Source of the DNA: Cryptomeria japonica
Taxonomy: Eukaryota > Streptophyta > Pinopsida > Cupressales > Cupressaceae
DNA: 64,000 nucleotides
Assembly (NCBI RefSeq): GCF_030272615.1
Contig: NC_081408.1
Span: 764,602,173-764,666,172 of the forward strand
Reading direction: 5' to 3'
Under the pieces are notes generated by a model that ran no database searches, was not told the DNA's origin, and saw nothing but the letters and a program-made list of their open reading frames with translations. Made by a program: the position numbers and the translations under genes. Of the stretch, positions 20,716 to 35,196 are shown one piece after another; positions within the stretch are counted from its first letter, which is position 1, and each line of letters starts with the position of its first letter.

Positions 20716-23700
20716 GAAAATTCAAATGATGAGGTGACATAATAGATGATGATTATGCATCTATTCATTCAACTCTGTATAGACCTACATATTCAACTAT
20801 TCAGGGACCTATTCATTCAAATCTTCAAACACCTATATATTTACATATTCAACAAGTTTTCATGTTTTCAAAACATTACAACTGGTACTTGCATATATGA
20901 TTATCCATTTATTAGTAATATTTATCATCTTTTTAGCTAATTAACTACCTAAGCATTGTAATTTTTTTTTAATTATCATTGTTTCAATTATATGCTTCAT
21001 AATTGATTTCTTCTCCCACCAACATCCATACATTGTAATTTGAGGACAAATGACCTTTCGGTTGGGGGAAAGCGTGCATGCCTAGTATTGTTGTCCTAGA
21101 CCACGTGTTCCCTTTTTTCTACCTTTTTAAGAAAGACTATTCACTTTTTAGTACAACCACAAGCCTCCTTATCACTCTCATAGATGTATTCAAGAATCAA
21201 GTGACAAAATCTAGAAGTGTTTGGGGGAAAGTATACCATATAAGCGTGGCAAAGTGAAGGGTAGGTTTGTGGAAGCATTGAATACTCTTCTTAATAATAA
21301 TAATGTTGCAATGTCCTTGGAAATTGGTTACACCAATATGACAATGACTCATTATGTTGGAAGGTAGTAATATGATACCTAAGAGAGCATCATCCTTAGA
21401 AAGAGAGCTATACGTCCAAAAACATAACTTTCAAAAGAACAATGGAAGTCATAGTTCCAAGAAAGTCATAACAATTCCCATCTCAAATGATATGCCAAAT
21501 GGATGTTGTTATGAAATTTGCATGATAGTAGAGAGAAACCTTTAAGGGAGCATGATGAATTAAGAGGATAGTTTGTTGTTCAAAATGCAGGTGACAATTT
21601 TAACAGAGATAATATTTATGAGAATTAAAGACAACAACGTTAAAAATGAAGATGAATAGCTATCAGTTGTGAAGGGATAGCAGAATGATGATGACAAGGA
21701 GATCTTGAGAGTCATGGATGATTTGAAGATTAAAGATCATAGTGATAACTTGGTAGAAGAAAAAAATTGAAGTTCACCAAGATTTATGACAACGTGTTTC
21801 CTTGTGATTGTAATTAGTTTTAGGTTTATGCAAAGTGGATGAGGGCAGTAATGATTAAAAAATACTTGAGATAAGACCAAATGAAATTAAGGACAAACCC
21901 ATGGACCAACATCAAGGAATGGTGATAACTAACAAAGCATGGAAAGAAAATTTTCAAACCTTTTGTAACAACAAATGGAGAAGGACAAGGATTTGCAAGT
22001 GTATGCATGTTACTACTATTCAAATCACAAATGATGGCAATCCAAAACTAAAAAATATGTATAGTAAGAATAAAGGGAATTGACAATCCTAAAACAATAA
22101 AGGACATGATAGTCACAAGTTTTTAGGTTGGTAGCCTGCATGATTAACTAACGTCTATCATCTTCTTGAGGACAAGAAAGATTTAAACTACGGGAGAAAA
22201 AATGTATAGGCTCGTTATCTCCACTAGGAAATTAACTGAAATAAATAAACAAAATTGAAAACATAATAGTGCTAAAAAATAAATTTAGCTATACAATAGT
22301 TGTTGTAGGAAACTACATGTAATAACACAATAGTGTGTTGTGGTTTCTTCTACTATAGCTATTAGAGGTGCAAAATATCTAAAGTGTCCCTTGTTTGGAT
22401 AATTTACACTCTTGACTAAGTGCTCAAAACTTCATAAACAAGTAACTTGCTTCATACCATCTGCTACTTCTATTAAAATCATTGCTGCGATAAAATATGT
22501 TGCTACAGAATGATAATACAACTTTCTAATTATTTGCTATCTACTCTCTTTGCTTGATTACAAATTCAAATATATAAGCTAATTTAATCTCTAACAAACA
22601 TATTATATGTTTCCCTTCATTCCTTTAAACAAGGAAGATGGTTATTCTTCCAAGAGTTAATAAAATTATGACTAGGAAGTAGAGTCCTATTACAACTTGT
22701 CATCTGATTGATTGGAAAAGAGTTTGTTTGAACTCTTTTATGAAAAAACTGACTTTCTGGAGATTTTTTTGAGTACATAAATAGAGTACAATCCATATCT
22801 AACTTCTTTTCAAGTTAAAACTCAAATTAGAATAAATGGAAGAAGTTTGACGAAGTTGCTATCTTTCCTATCACCACTTGTTTTAGTCAAATTATGGTGA
22901 TTGGTTCTCCTTTATTATTACAAATATATTCAAACGATTTTTTTGGGTGTGGTGCGCCTACTTTCAGCTTTCCAAATCATTTCGAAAATTTAAATTTTAT
23001 TAAGAAACGAGGGAGATATGCCCATTTTACTAGAACCGGGTTTGTGATTTTTTTCAGCACTTCCAGGAGTGTTTGCATGTTGACAACTAATAACTACTTC
23101 TCTTTTTTAGTTGCATAAATGAGTCATTTCTTCCACAAACAACAAGTAAATCCTTTAAAAAATACTTATCATTTAAATTCATAGTCATAATTTATTATGA
23201 TTGTTTAGTAATAAACTAACTAAACATTTAAACATACTAGTAATCATCATTTATCATAATCAATGTTTCATGGAAATAAGGTAAAGCTGATATAAATGTG
23301 TTGGGATGAATTTATAAGTATGGATTAAAGTGACATAATGAATGAAATAAATAGGACAATTTATAGGATCATAAATAGGATAATTAATAAAGGAAAAGGA
23401 TAATAAATTATTTAAATAATTAAAAATTATGTAATTAATAAAATAAATATTAGATTAATTAAATAATATAAAAAAATTAATCAAAAGGTAATGGCATGAC
23501 AAGATGAAAATGCATCAATCATTTTTAGATGTCTATAATCTCATACTAGCCAAGCTCAATTCATAGACAATGAATATAGATACTTTGATGAATTCATTTG
23601 TGGATTCTCTCAATATGTAACTAAGCTTTGTTAGCATTAAGGCACCAAATCCGTTCATCTAAGTAAGTTTGAGTGTATGGAGGATTGTGGAATCCAACAT

Positions 23701-26700
23701 CAAGAAAGAGGCATTGAGACTATAAAATTTTTAATAAGCACATTATGGTGCATAGTTAACGATAAAGTAGCTTCCTTTTTTATTATAGTTATCATTTGAA
23801 AAGCCAATGCACAGTTTCCTATGATGCTTTGGTTCTAAATTGTCACAATATACAAATATGGGGTAGTGTTGAAAGTGAGAACCTAGGTGTAAATGAACCA
23901 ACAAAGAGAGAAAAAATCTTATTTAGAGTTTAGGATGTGATATCCCTAAGACATGTGAAAGTTGATCAAAATATTAATATAATGTACTACGATCCATGTT
24001 AGCGTTCCATATATTATCTCACACAAATTTTACCCCCTTGTGCTAATAAGAAATCATTAGTAGCATTGAGAAAAGAAAATAATTTCTGTACAATTGCAAA
24101 AGGAAATTGATAAACAACGATGATAAAAAAAAAAAATTAGGGGAAAGCATTTTTTTATCACACACTAGTGAATAAATATTGAATTATGAATTTCTTCTTT
24201 GTTGGAGTAAATGTTTTCACAATTTTTTTTGAGAAATGCATGAAAGTGTGGATTATTTGAGTAAACAATTCGATGAAGAGTAGATTGGATTCATAGAGTA
24301 GCAATCGTTCATCATAAGAAATTCGATAAGATACATGAGTTTTCAAGCACCATTTTTTGGTGTAATGAGTATTTTTATTGAAGGAATTTATTTCTTGTTT
24401 TGTAATGGAGTAATTGAAGGAAAACAATATCAAGATAAAGGGAAAGCCATGGTGGGACTATAGATTTGATGTGGCTCACGAGACTAAAAAAATTGTGACT
24501 AAATTTTTTCTCAATCCCTATGTCTTGTTTAATGGAAGACACAATATTTTTTATTAGTATAAGTGCGGGAAGGGCTCCAAATCAAAAATATTTATGCATA
24601 GAGAAAAAAAGAAAATAAGAAAAACTAATAAGTATATTATACCTAAGGTAATTGAGGAGAGGAAAATGATACTCGCGCATCATGGAAAATCTATTTTCGG
24701 GAGTTAAATATTTTATTAGATGATAGCTAACCACCCCCTAGTGAGGAAATAAATAGTCCTCACTAAACCCATTTTGGTGGTGTTTAATCTTTCCACCCCT
24801 CTTTATCTAAATATTTTGATGTAATATTAATACACTTGTTTTTGACTAAGAATAGGGACCTTTTCTCCTTCGCATCTTAACCTAGTGACCTATGTGATGA
24901 GCTCCTTCAAAACCATTATTTTTTTGTTACCAACCTAGGCTCTGCCATCCCTCTAGCTATTCATAAATTGGGATGACAACTCCCCATCCTTTCCTTTAAT
25001 GGTTCTAAAGAACAAGTTGATCCCTTCCCTAGCAAAAATATACCATATCCCATGGCATAACACAATGTTAATTGCTCATGGGTCGATAAAATATGGTGGA
25101 TATCATGTTTTGAATCTAGGGTTTTTAGATTGTTATGACATAGAATAACAAAGTATTATAAACATAACCACCAAGAATTTCTCAAGTATTGAGAACAAAG
25201 TGCAATGAGCAACAAGGATGTTGAAATAATATTCTAAGGTCATACATTTTCCTAAGCCCCACACCAAGTGATTTTGAAAGGATGCGTTGAGTAAATCTTT
25301 AGTGGGTAAATGGGTTTGATGAGGACTTTTGGACACAAAAACATAATATCCCAAGTCTGTCCTTTTTTCCAAAAACCTCAAATTATGGATAATAAATTGA
25401 TTTTGTTAATCGTTCCCATCCAAACTCCTTATTCGGATTATATGCAGAACTAATATTCTTTTTTAGCACAATAATTTATTAATTGGTGATATAATAATTT
25501 TAACTATATTTAATTAATTTAAGATAATAGTTAAATTAGAAGAAAAGGCATTCCCTTCAAATTATTTTGTTTCCAAAATTTATAATATAAGGACAAATTT
25601 TAATTATATTTAAATTTGCAAGATGTTAAAAAGTTTGTCGTGTATTGAAGTTCTTGGAGTAAATTTGAAAATCCTTCAATTTTCTTTTGGCAATATTAAA
25701 TTGTTTAATTAATTCTACAAATTAATTAGTTATCCTTCGCATAATATGTAAATATCTTTAAGATGAAATATGTATGAGTGATACACGGTGGATAAATTTG
25801 AGGATGATTAGTAATATGGCTAAAATGGGAAATTAAACTCAAAGTGAACTGGAAGTTGAGATGGAGCAAGGATTTTCTAATTGGAGATAGTTAGCTAGAG
25901 TCAAAATGAAGTTAAAATTAGGGTAATGTTGTTTTGAGTATTTGCATGCACCAAGAAACTAGCGATTTGCATGGATTATTTGATAAAGAGGATTTTGTTC
26001 CCAAATCTATTAAATGTTGAATGATGTGCATTTGAGGGGGTTGGACATGTTAGAAATCAGGTTTTTAGAAGTATAAGCATACCACATAATTTGGCTATTT
26101 ATTCTGGGTTTATAAGGTTTTTTTACATTTGCATGTTATTGTATATTCAAGACATTATGAACAAAGAAAAATCAGAATCTCTAGTGTATTGCATCTGTTG
26201 AATTACATTTCAATTGAAAGAGAATAAATCTTATTTCCAAAAATAGTTTCCTTTTTTTAGATCGATCTTCATCCATATGATGTGGTATCTTAATCTTGAA
26301 TCTCAATTATCTAATTGCTTGAAAGATAAGTGCGCCCATGAAATTATTTTATTTATTTCCAACTTGCATGTGGAATATAGTAATTAGGAATGAATGACAA
26401 TTTAATTTTATCAAATTTGTTTGAATCTTGCACTGTTAATAGGAAAGATTGTGTTGATTTGGTCTCAATATTGAATTTAATAAATCTTTGATGTTTTCAA
26501 TTGAATGGAGATTTGAGTTTAGTATTCACTTCATTTCCTTACATTCGCTTAATCTTTTTCTCTTTCTTTAATCCCCTACTTAGATTCCATTTATATTAGA
26601 GATAGATCCTACATTCAACCAAAAAGCCACCAACAAACCCCTTAAACAAACAAGTCACATTGAGTCAACCACTCTTTTTGCACAACATAGTCATGACCTG

Positions 26701-27479
26701 ACTACCAAGACCTTCGAATTAGATTTTTTATTTTTTCTAGGAGAGGAGAGGTAAAGTATTGAACCTATATTGCATTTGTTATTTGGACATCAATAGGTTT
26801 GATAGATTAACAAAGTAGTGGGAATTCATTGTGGAAATAACCTCAAAAGGTGTGTTAGGCCTAAAATAGATTCGATAAGGAAAAAAAATGTGAATAGGAG
26901 AAAATAAATAAAAAATGGAATGGTAAAATGATAACGAAGAAGGAAAGAAATGAGAATGATAAATGGAACAAGGGTGAGCCTAAATTGAACAGTCTTACAC
27001 ATGAACTACTTACAAATAAACTCAAATTCATGGAAAGGAAGGGAAAACCTATTAAAATAAAAACAAAAATATCATTAACATATAACCAAGTCCCATGAAA
27101 CCATACCTAGTAAGGGCATATAAAAAATATCTAAATGTATACATTGTGGGCATGAAAATATGCAAAGTAGGACACAAATGCATACAAATGGAAAAAACCC
27201 CAAACTAAGATATACTAGTAGGTTTAGCTCACCAAAGGGTTTGCAAAGAGAGAAAATCACCTAAGTGCCTAGGGATTAAAAATAACATCTTCAAATGAGG
27301 AAAAAAGAAGTCAAATGGTGATGTAAATCATCTCCCACACCATAAATATTAGAGTTATTATAAATATATTTTGAGGGTAGGTTGGTGATATGCCATATAT
27401 TATGTTAAAAATTGAGATGTTGAGGACTCACTTACCATCATTAAAAGATGACAAGATCTAAAGGTTTGACATGGGTGGC
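20716..27479. other. Intergenic AT-rich region, no gene recognised
   Basis: Only short open frames of 60-95 codons with no family motifs (for example 21354-21545, 22894-23118, 24433-24158 and 25381-25133). AATTA-rich tracts near 23290-23480 and 25440-25640 look like old repeat debris. No RNA gene, transposase or reverse transcriptase remnant was identified. Confidence 0.5.
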
Positions 27480-28679
27480 ACATCAAATCAACATAAACCA
27501 TCAAGGCAATAGGTTGTTGGATACCAAGGCACGTGAAGGAGATAAAATTTACTAAAACTTTAGAGTTTTGGGATTTTTTCTATTGTCATACCAAGACAAA
27601 CCATATAAGTCTAATATATCAAAAGAAAAAGGAAAATCAAAGGAGATCACTCATGCCCAAAATGAAAACAATTAAAAGTAAAAGAAAACAAGGGGGTCCC
27701 TATTTTCCTAAGTCAAAATGGGACATGAATGCAAGGCACAATAGCCACATCTAAAGAAAAACCATAGTGTAGAACTTATATTCAAGGAGTTGTACATAAA
27801 TGGAGGTTTTCCCATAAGTTTAATTGAAAAAGAGTAGTCCATACCACATTATTGGAGAGATTAAGGATGATATACACATATATAGTTGGTTGGTTTTTTC
27901 TAGTTTCATATTATATATGCAATATTCTAGATTTAGGGGATGCATCTTTGATGATCTACACATGCATCTTGAATTCTTAATACATATGCTATATGCCATT
28001 AATTTTCTTAATTAGGTGTTAGCAATGTATACTTGATTACAACAAATGTATTATTGATCCACTATCACCTTGAGTATGGTTGTAAGGACCTTGTCTTCAT
28101 TCACATTTATCTGCAATTGTACCATTACTTTGATTCTAGGGATTGCCCTACTATATTCAATGAATCTTGAAGAAGAAGAATTTAATCTCCTTATTTATTG
28201 GCTCATTTTAGTCATTTCTTTGTTGATGAGTCCTATCTCTTTGCGAAAATCCTTTCCCCTTCTTCCACATAGAGTGAATTCTCTAGAAGAAGGGATCCAT
28301 TATTTTGAGAGTTTCATGACCATAAAATTAGTCTAGTTTAAGGGGTTTGACCTAGGGGAATAGATAGAAAAATTCAATGTGCACCATATCAAAATTGTGC
28401 ATTAAAGATTAGACCCATGTGATGTGGACTTTATTTAAAGATAATAATAGTTGCACATAAATTTGATATAATAATAATGCACATAAGATCTATTTTTATC
28501 ATTATTTCACAAATAAAATACATACATTTCTTAAATATAGGTAGCATTTAATGTTCTAGTTTGTCAACTCTATTTTTCTTTATTAATTAATGACATAATT
28601 ATTTTTCATTGCAATAATTAATAAATAGCACAGATCCATGTGGAATATTCAATGTTAATATTTATGCATGAAATTTACA

Positions 28680-29232
28680 TTGTCTTTTCATCCCCTTAAT
28701 CTTCTTTCCTTTTGGTCAACCTTATTCCTGTCCTTTTTTTTCTCTCTCCTCATCCTTTCTCTTCTTCATTCCTTGGCTCTTTTCTTTCCCTTGCATGTCT
28801 TGTTCTTCTTGTCAAGGTGTTTTGGTCCTCTTGTTTACTTCATTGTTAGTTCTTTGCCTTCCTTTATTGTTGGTCTTTTTCAATCATTATTGTCCTTTTT
28901 TGGTTTTGTATTTTTTTTTTCTATTTTCTTTAGCTTTGTTTTTTTATTTTATTATATTGGTCTCCCTTTCCTTGTGTGTGGTTTCTCTTTTATTTAGTTT
29001 CTCTTCTTTTTTTCTTTATTGTTTTCGTTGAGTTCCTTTTGTCTTTCACTTGGTGGGTTCATTCTACTCTTATTTTTGGTCCCATTTTGTTTTCTTCGTG
29101 TTATCTATTTTTATTCTTTCTCCTTTCTTTTGTTTCATGTTCTGTTTGTCCTTGATTGTTTTTGTTCACTTTTAATTAATTTGTTCTATTTTCTTTCCTT
29201 TTTAAAATTTTTTCTTCTTTCATTTTGTGTGC
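28680..29232. repeat. Pyrimidine-rich strand-asymmetric tract
   Basis: About 550 bases very rich in T and C on the plus strand. This produces long plus-strand open frames (28668-28997, 29019-29447) full of Leu, Phe and Ser. I read them as composition artefacts, not membrane proteins. Confidence 0.7.
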
Positions 29233-29237
29233 CTCTT

Positions 29238-29445
29238 TACACACACACACACACACATGTGTTTGTGTGTGCGTACATATACATATACATATACATACAC
29301 ATACACATACACATACACATTCACATACACATACACATACACATTCACATTTACATACACATACACATTCACATACACATACACATACATATACATATAC
29401 ATATACATATGTGGTGTATACATGTGTGTATCTATACACACACTT
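29238..29445. repeat. CA / CATA microsatellite
   Basis: (CA)n followed by many ACATAC, ACATATAC and CACATT units, with a short GTGTTTGTGTGTGCG inversion near 29260. Open frames in several phases on both strands are repeat shadows. Confidence 0.95.
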
Positions 29446-30130
29446 AAATGAAATTAGTTTTCTTTAAATATTTATACTTTATATTTATACTTTTTAATTT
29501 TTAATAGAAAGAATGGTATAGATCTAATTATTACATTGTGCATCACGAGTAGTGTGGGTCCAATTACTGTACTTTGCGTAAGGAATTTCATCGAAATATT
29601 TTGGATTGACAGCCATTATGAAGTTAAATCCATGGAAAAGGAAGCATCGTTACCTCCACCAGGTGATAATGAGCATCTCTAGTTTTCGATGTGGGTTTTA
29701 AACAACTTTCTATCAATTTGATGCAATCATAACTTATATGCGTACAGATAAATCAATAATCTTGTCGCTTGCTTTGCAAAAGCATGTGAAGCAACGTAAT
29801 TATATTCCCAGATGTGTTTGCTTTTGACTGCGCTTTTGGTGATGAGAAGCATCCGTTTGTTTCCTTTATTCTTACTCTTGGAATTTCCGTAGGCCCACAA
29901 ACATAATAATTATTTTCCTTTGCATATATCCCAACTTGAAATGAGCGAAAGCAATTCACTTTAAAGCAGGAAAATGAAATATGACTGCAAGTGCACACTG
30001 AAGATTAAGGCAAGTCACCGACTGATAAATAAATAACCAAAGTGACAACTGACAAGTTATTTTTAAAACTCTTCAAAGAGTGTTATTCTTTCTACTTTTT
30101 CATAATAACATTTTCAGGCATTATATACAA

Positions 30131-30322
30131 CATAAACATATTAAAAAACTCATTCTCACATATAAATAGCGTTTTCTTGCATCACCGGAAGTGTCTCAGG
30201 CCGAGTTTATTTCATTAAAATTCTGACGGTGAGTCTCATGCAGGCCGAGTTTCATTGGTTAGAGGTGCAGTTGCCGAATAAGAATAAAGGTTAGAGTTAT
30301 TAGATTTCTATAATCTATTTAT
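30131..30322 (+). other. GC-richer exon-like segment downstream of repeat copy B
   Basis: Short, less AT-rich sequence with a repeated CAGGCCGAGTTT (near 30198 and 30242), directly after repeat copy B. It resembles an untranslated first exon, but no open frame or splice partner is evident. Speculative. Confidence 0.25.
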
Positions 30323-30470
30323 AAATGTGTGTAGTTTTTGAATTTGATTGTGTAAATGTTTTAACCATCAACGTTTCGAATCAGTGATGATGAATAACAA
30401 AGCATAATTCGAATTTGAAACATGAATGGTTAGAAATTTACAGAATCAAATCCAAAAACTGTACACATTT
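30323..30470. mobile_element. Foldback (MITE-like) element
   Basis: 148 bp whose two halves are near-complementary over about 60 bases each. The left arm starts AAATGTGTGTAGTTTTTGAA and the right arm ends with its approximate complement, CCAAAAACTGTACACATTT. The central loop is about 25 bases. No coding capacity. A transposon-derived miniature inverted repeat is the simplest reading. Confidence 0.65.
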
Positions 30471-30599
30471 AAAAAATGAAGGTACTCATTTTTCCACTGT
30501 CATTTTGACCAGCCTTTTGTTACGGGATGTCTTTATTTGCTAAGGAACTGCTTTTCACGTGTAGAAAGAACATTTAAAACTAAAAACCAAATCGCTCGG

Positions 30600-31150
30600 T
30601 TAATTATTTATTAAAAAATGAAACTATCTCTATGATTTATGAGCTGAATGGAAGCTTTTTTATACTTTCTTTTACTTTTGTAATTATAAATTGCTTTTTT
30701 ATTTTTCTTATATAATTTAAATATTAATTATATTTTTAATATGAGGTAGTACAAAATTGTATAATTAAAAATACATTATGATTATAACAGAAATAATATA
30801 TAAATAATTATATATTTAAAAATTTTAAATATTATTTTTATTTCTAGAATTTCAAAAATTATTTTTCGTAACATATAAAAATTCTAATATATAAATGATA
30901 ATTTTTTTGTTTATAATATTTTAATGGTCAATTATAAAATTTCTTTATAAAACTTAAATTGAAAAGCAATTGAAATTATATATTTAATCTATCTAAAATT
31001 TATATTATAATGACATTTATTTTTTATATATTGTATTTCATTTTCTTATTTAAATTTTTTTAAATATTATTTTTCTTTCTAAAATTTTAAATATTGTTTT
31101 TGTTATAATTTTTCTCCCACGTTGAGTAATTCCTAATCAAATACCATCTT
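30600..31150. other. Very AT-rich tract, no gene
   Basis: Long runs of A and T with little G or C. No open frame and no recognisable repeat ends. Confidence 0.5.
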
Positions 31151-31229
31151 AAATTATTTAAAAATTAGTCTAGTGTTAGTTTCTCATTCTATTTAAGTGC
31201 ATACTCCATTTTATAGCCTTTTCCAAATC

Positions 31230-32650
31230 TCAAGAAGTCTTGTAGTTAACATATATTCAAATATTTGTACATAATTGGAGTTTTCCCCATAAGTTAAATT
31301 GAACAAGAATAAATTGTACCACATCATTGGAGAAATTAAGGATAATATAAAATTAGGCAGATGTTTATATTTAGACTATATATGCAATATGTGAGGTTAA
31401 GGAAATGCATCTTTGGTGATACAAACTCATTCAACTTCCTTGATCCATATAATATATGTCATTTAATTTGCTTAACTAAATATTCATAAAGTCTTATTGC
31501 TTGCAATTAATATATTCTTGATCCACTATCACCTTGATTATAGTTGTAAGAAACTTTGTTCATTTACATTTATATTTAATTACACAATTCTCTTTTTTCT
31601 ATGGATTGCCATCCTACATTCAATGTAAAAATATTGAAGATGAATTTATTCCCCTTATCTATCAGCCCATTTTAGTAATTTCTTTGTTGATGATTCCTTC
31701 CACTTTTTCAGTCCTTTCCACTACTCTCACATAGAAAAAAATACTCTAGACGACGTATCCACTATTTTGAGAGAACAATTTACATGACCTTAAAATTAGT
31801 CTAATTGAGGGGTTGATTTAGGAGGACATGATTCTTGTGATTTGTCAATTTCTCCAAGGTATTTTAAAATGCATCTAATCCTTAACAATCAACAAGGAGA
31901 AAAATTTACAATGAATTAGATAGCAAAAATCTATAACGTACTGCATTAAAATTATATATCAAATATTAGATCCATGTGACGTGGACTTCTAGAACTAATT
32001 ATAGTTATACATAAAATTTGAAAAATAAGCATACCAATAATATACATTTTCTCAATATTCTACAAATGAAATATCTAAAAAATTTCTATGCATGTATGCA
32101 TCTCTGTATATATAATCGACAATTGATATTCTAATTTATCTATCTTATTTATCTTTATTAGTTAACCTAAAGAATTATTTTTCTTTGCGTAAATTTGTAA
32201 ATGATAAATCCACAATCTTGTCGGTTGCTTTGCAAAAGGATTTGTTCATGAGACACAGAATAGTAAAGCAACGTAATTATATTCCTACATGTGCTTTCTT
32301 TTGACTGCACTTTTGGTCATGAGAAGCATCGTTTTTTCCCTTTATTCTTAGTCTTGGAATTATGGCGAGAAACATAATAATTATTTTCCTTTACATATAT
32401 ACCAACTTGAAATGAGTGAAAGCATTTCACTTTAAAAGCAGGAAAATGAAATATGAGAATACACTGAAGTTCAAAAATAGTCAGCAACTGATAAATAAAT
32501 AAATAACTAAAATGACAAGTTATTTTAATACTCAGAAGCGAATGAACGAGTGACTAGACATGGTGGTGGCTCTTTAAAGACTCTTATTCTTCCTACTTTA
32601 CTTTTCTTTTCATTAAAAAAAAAAAAAAAAACATTTTCCGTCATCATATA
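31230..32650. repeat. Dispersed repeat family, copy C
   Basis: Aligns with 17.5-18.6 kb and with 27.8-28.4 / 29.7-30.1 kb. Shared landmarks are GGATTGCCATCCTACATTCAATG, GACCTTAAAATTAGTCTAATTGAGG.GTTGATTTAGGA, TTGACTGCACTTTTGGTCATGAGAAGCATC and TTGAAATGAGTGAAAGCATTTCACTTTAAA. It lacks the distal 19.7-20.46-kb block. Confidence 0.7.
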
Positions 32651-32799
32651 CATTTTAAAGTGCGTTCGGCACCGCCCCGCATCCACAGCTTCTTGATACT
32701 CTTTAAAACGATCACACCATATCACAGGCAGACCAAAACGAAAGCTGCAGAATTCGTCTCAGACAGAACAAAATAGAGCTTGCGTATCAGATACAGGTG
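32651..32799 (+). other. Candidate untranslated first exon
   Basis: GC-richer segment (GCGTTCGGCACCGCCCCGCA near 32662) ending in a possible splice donor CAG/GTGTGG near 32798. Directly upstream is a promoter-like block of repeat copy C. A possible acceptor TTTTCAACATAG lies about 6 kb downstream at 38815, just before the start codon of the ANK-KAP gene. The link is untested inference. Confidence 0.25.
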
Positions 32800-35190
32800 T
32801 GGAGATTAAATTTTAGGTGTTTGATTTCCTGTGGAATTTTATTGAATGGATTTTTTTGAAATTTTTGTTTTGCATCTGTATGTCTCTAATGTTTTTGTGG
32901 TTTATTAGTAAGCTAATATTCGGATTTAAATGCATAGAATTATTGAGCACATTAAATTCCATCTTCCCTTACTTACCTTTTCTCAAGTCTTCTTCTGCGC
33001 TGTTGCACCAGTTCATATAAATTAGTATGTACAAATGGATCTGATAGAAACGCTTTAGAAGCTTAAAAAAAAAAATGCAATTTGGCAGGCGTAGGGCCAA
33101 TTTCGACAATCTTTTTTACTCTAGACAATGCATGATTTCCTATTTTTATGGTAGCAAATCCCAAGCAAGATAAGACTAAATAACAAATGAATTAATATCA
33201 TATATTAGAGTTAAGGATAGAGGAATCTATGAATTTCAACCAAGGTTTGACTTTACTCTTCCATACCAAACCATTAACAATGACTACACAGAGAAAAGGT
33301 CATGGCCGCTATTAGTATCTCCCATTTGAATATCTACATTCCAATAGGCTTGATAGACATCTATGCATATTTGGGAAACACATAAAAGGAAAGCGATCTT
33401 CCTAATAACAAATTTATTTTCATATAAAATATAATTATATTTTACATTAAGTACAAAAATTCAGTTTCATGCACATACATTGAGCTATAAGCTATTTTAT
33501 ATTATAATTTTACAAATATTTCTAATAATATACTGTAAAATATTCTGTACGAGAGTATATTGTCATCTAAGATGTGTAAGAGCATATATGATAATGTAAA
33601 TAGTATACAATAATTTATGGTTCACATAAGAACATTTAAGAGGGGTGCTACTTTGTTCACTTGAATTGTTGACAATTTATAGTGCATGTCATGATGTAAC
33701 ATAAGACATATTTGAGTGAGATAATGGACCCAAAATGGAATACAAAATTTGGTGAGTGGATTATGATGATACTATGACAACTTTTGAAATGTGTTATTTA
33801 TAGCCACGGACACAATTTGGACTTTGGGAATTAGCTCTTGACTACCAATTTGGGTGTCATATTTTGATGGTATTAGCTCACAATTTCTTGATTACCATTT
33901 GGTGGCTTCATGTATTTCTTATCTTATATATTTGGGGATTGGAATGGAATATTCATAGTGTATTTGGGTGAAAGTATTATCCCATTTCACACTTTTGGCC
34001 AACAAAATATTTTCAAGTGAAACAATTTCACCGTGTATAGTTTGAATTGAAATAGTTTTTCTTGAAATCATATAGTTATACGTAATACTCCTCTAACCAA
34101 AATCATCAACTATATATTTTAAATTGAAAAGTTAAAACTAGATTTGATTTGTATATGTAAAGTTTCAAGTAAAGCAATTTTAGTTGAGAGACTTTTGGTC
34201 AAAACCCTTTTCCCCAAAATTGTTAATGTGGTAGCTTAAACCCCTTTTTGGGATAAATCTAGTAAAAATAATACTCCAATTTTATATTTATCCAACCAAA
34301 TATTCTTTTATGAACATCTAAATATATCCTTTTGTAGAGCTCAAAGTCTAGAATTCACTAACTTGAAAAATGATCTATTTTTTAGCTATGTTTTTTAGAG
34401 AGTTAAGGACATTTAAAAATCATGTCTAACCAAGAAAAATGGAGGACGATAGATAGTTCATTTTGAGGACAAGGATAAAAAGTAAGAATATGCACATGAT
34501 GAAAAATTTAATGATAGGTTAAATGATGAAATTGAAGAAGAGTTTTTTGATAAAAGTTCTAAGTAGGATGAGTTGGTTGAGCATATTGAAGAATAGGTCT
34601 TTCCTCCTACCTTGTGATGATCCATGAGACAAAATAATCCACTTGATACATGTATAACCCTATAAGTTTTTGTTATGTATTAATATGATCCAATATATTT
34701 AATTAATATTATCTATTTACACAATTGTGAGTTTTGGATGTGTATTGTGTAGAAAGAGATGATGGCCTTGAAATATATGACAAGAAGGATCTTATTAATT
34801 TATTTGAGGGATGAAATCATATTGGTTATAAGTTGGTGTATAAAAAGAAGATAGGAGTAGATGGAAGCCTTTGGTGGTATCATCTATACTGGTGGCCAAG
34901 TTTTACTATTCCAAGAAGGAGTTGGTTTTGGGAGCTATCACCCAAAAAGAATAGTTTTCCCTCTTTTGGTATTTTGGGTACTTTTTGCATTATGATCTTG
35001 GAATCTTGGACCATGATATTTTCCAATTTGACTTATTTCTACCTCCATTCATCAAAATGTTCATAGAGTTATATTTATGGGTATTTTCCTTCTACAAACA
35101 TTTTGTGAAAAAATTATTAACAATCAAGGTTTCAAAATGATTTCAATTAGATTCAAAATTGGCAAATGAAGAATTTTGAATAGTAGCATT
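32800..35190. other. No gene recognised
   Basis: AT-rich sequence. A 77-codon open frame at 34833-35066 has no family features. No repeat boundary was seen. Confidence 0.45.
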
Positions 35191-35196
35191 TTGTAG

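Larger units (their letters stand above)
27480..30130. repeat. Dispersed repeat family, copy B (interrupted)
   Basis: 27480-28340 aligns with 57310-57990: CAATAGGTTG.TGGATACCAAGGCA, TTTAGAGTTTTGGGATTTTTTCTAT and ACTCATGCCCAAAATGAAAA recur. 29500-30130 aligns with 58080-58700: GCATCTGTAG-like, GCTTTTGACTGCGCTTTTGGTGATGAGAAGCATCC and TTGAAATGAGCGAAAGCA recur. The middle (28.66-29.45 kb) is a pyrimidine-rich tract and microsatellite absent from the other copies. Confidence 0.7.

Noticed and set aside
29238-29445. Regularly spaced repeats as a possible CRISPR-like array
   Set aside because: Units are simple dinucleotide and hexanucleotide runs without spacers.
28668-29447. Long plus-strand open frames encoding Leu/Phe/Ser-rich membrane-like proteins
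   Set aside because: They follow from the pyrimidine-rich tract and microsatellite; no start context, no conserved motif, and several frames are open at once.
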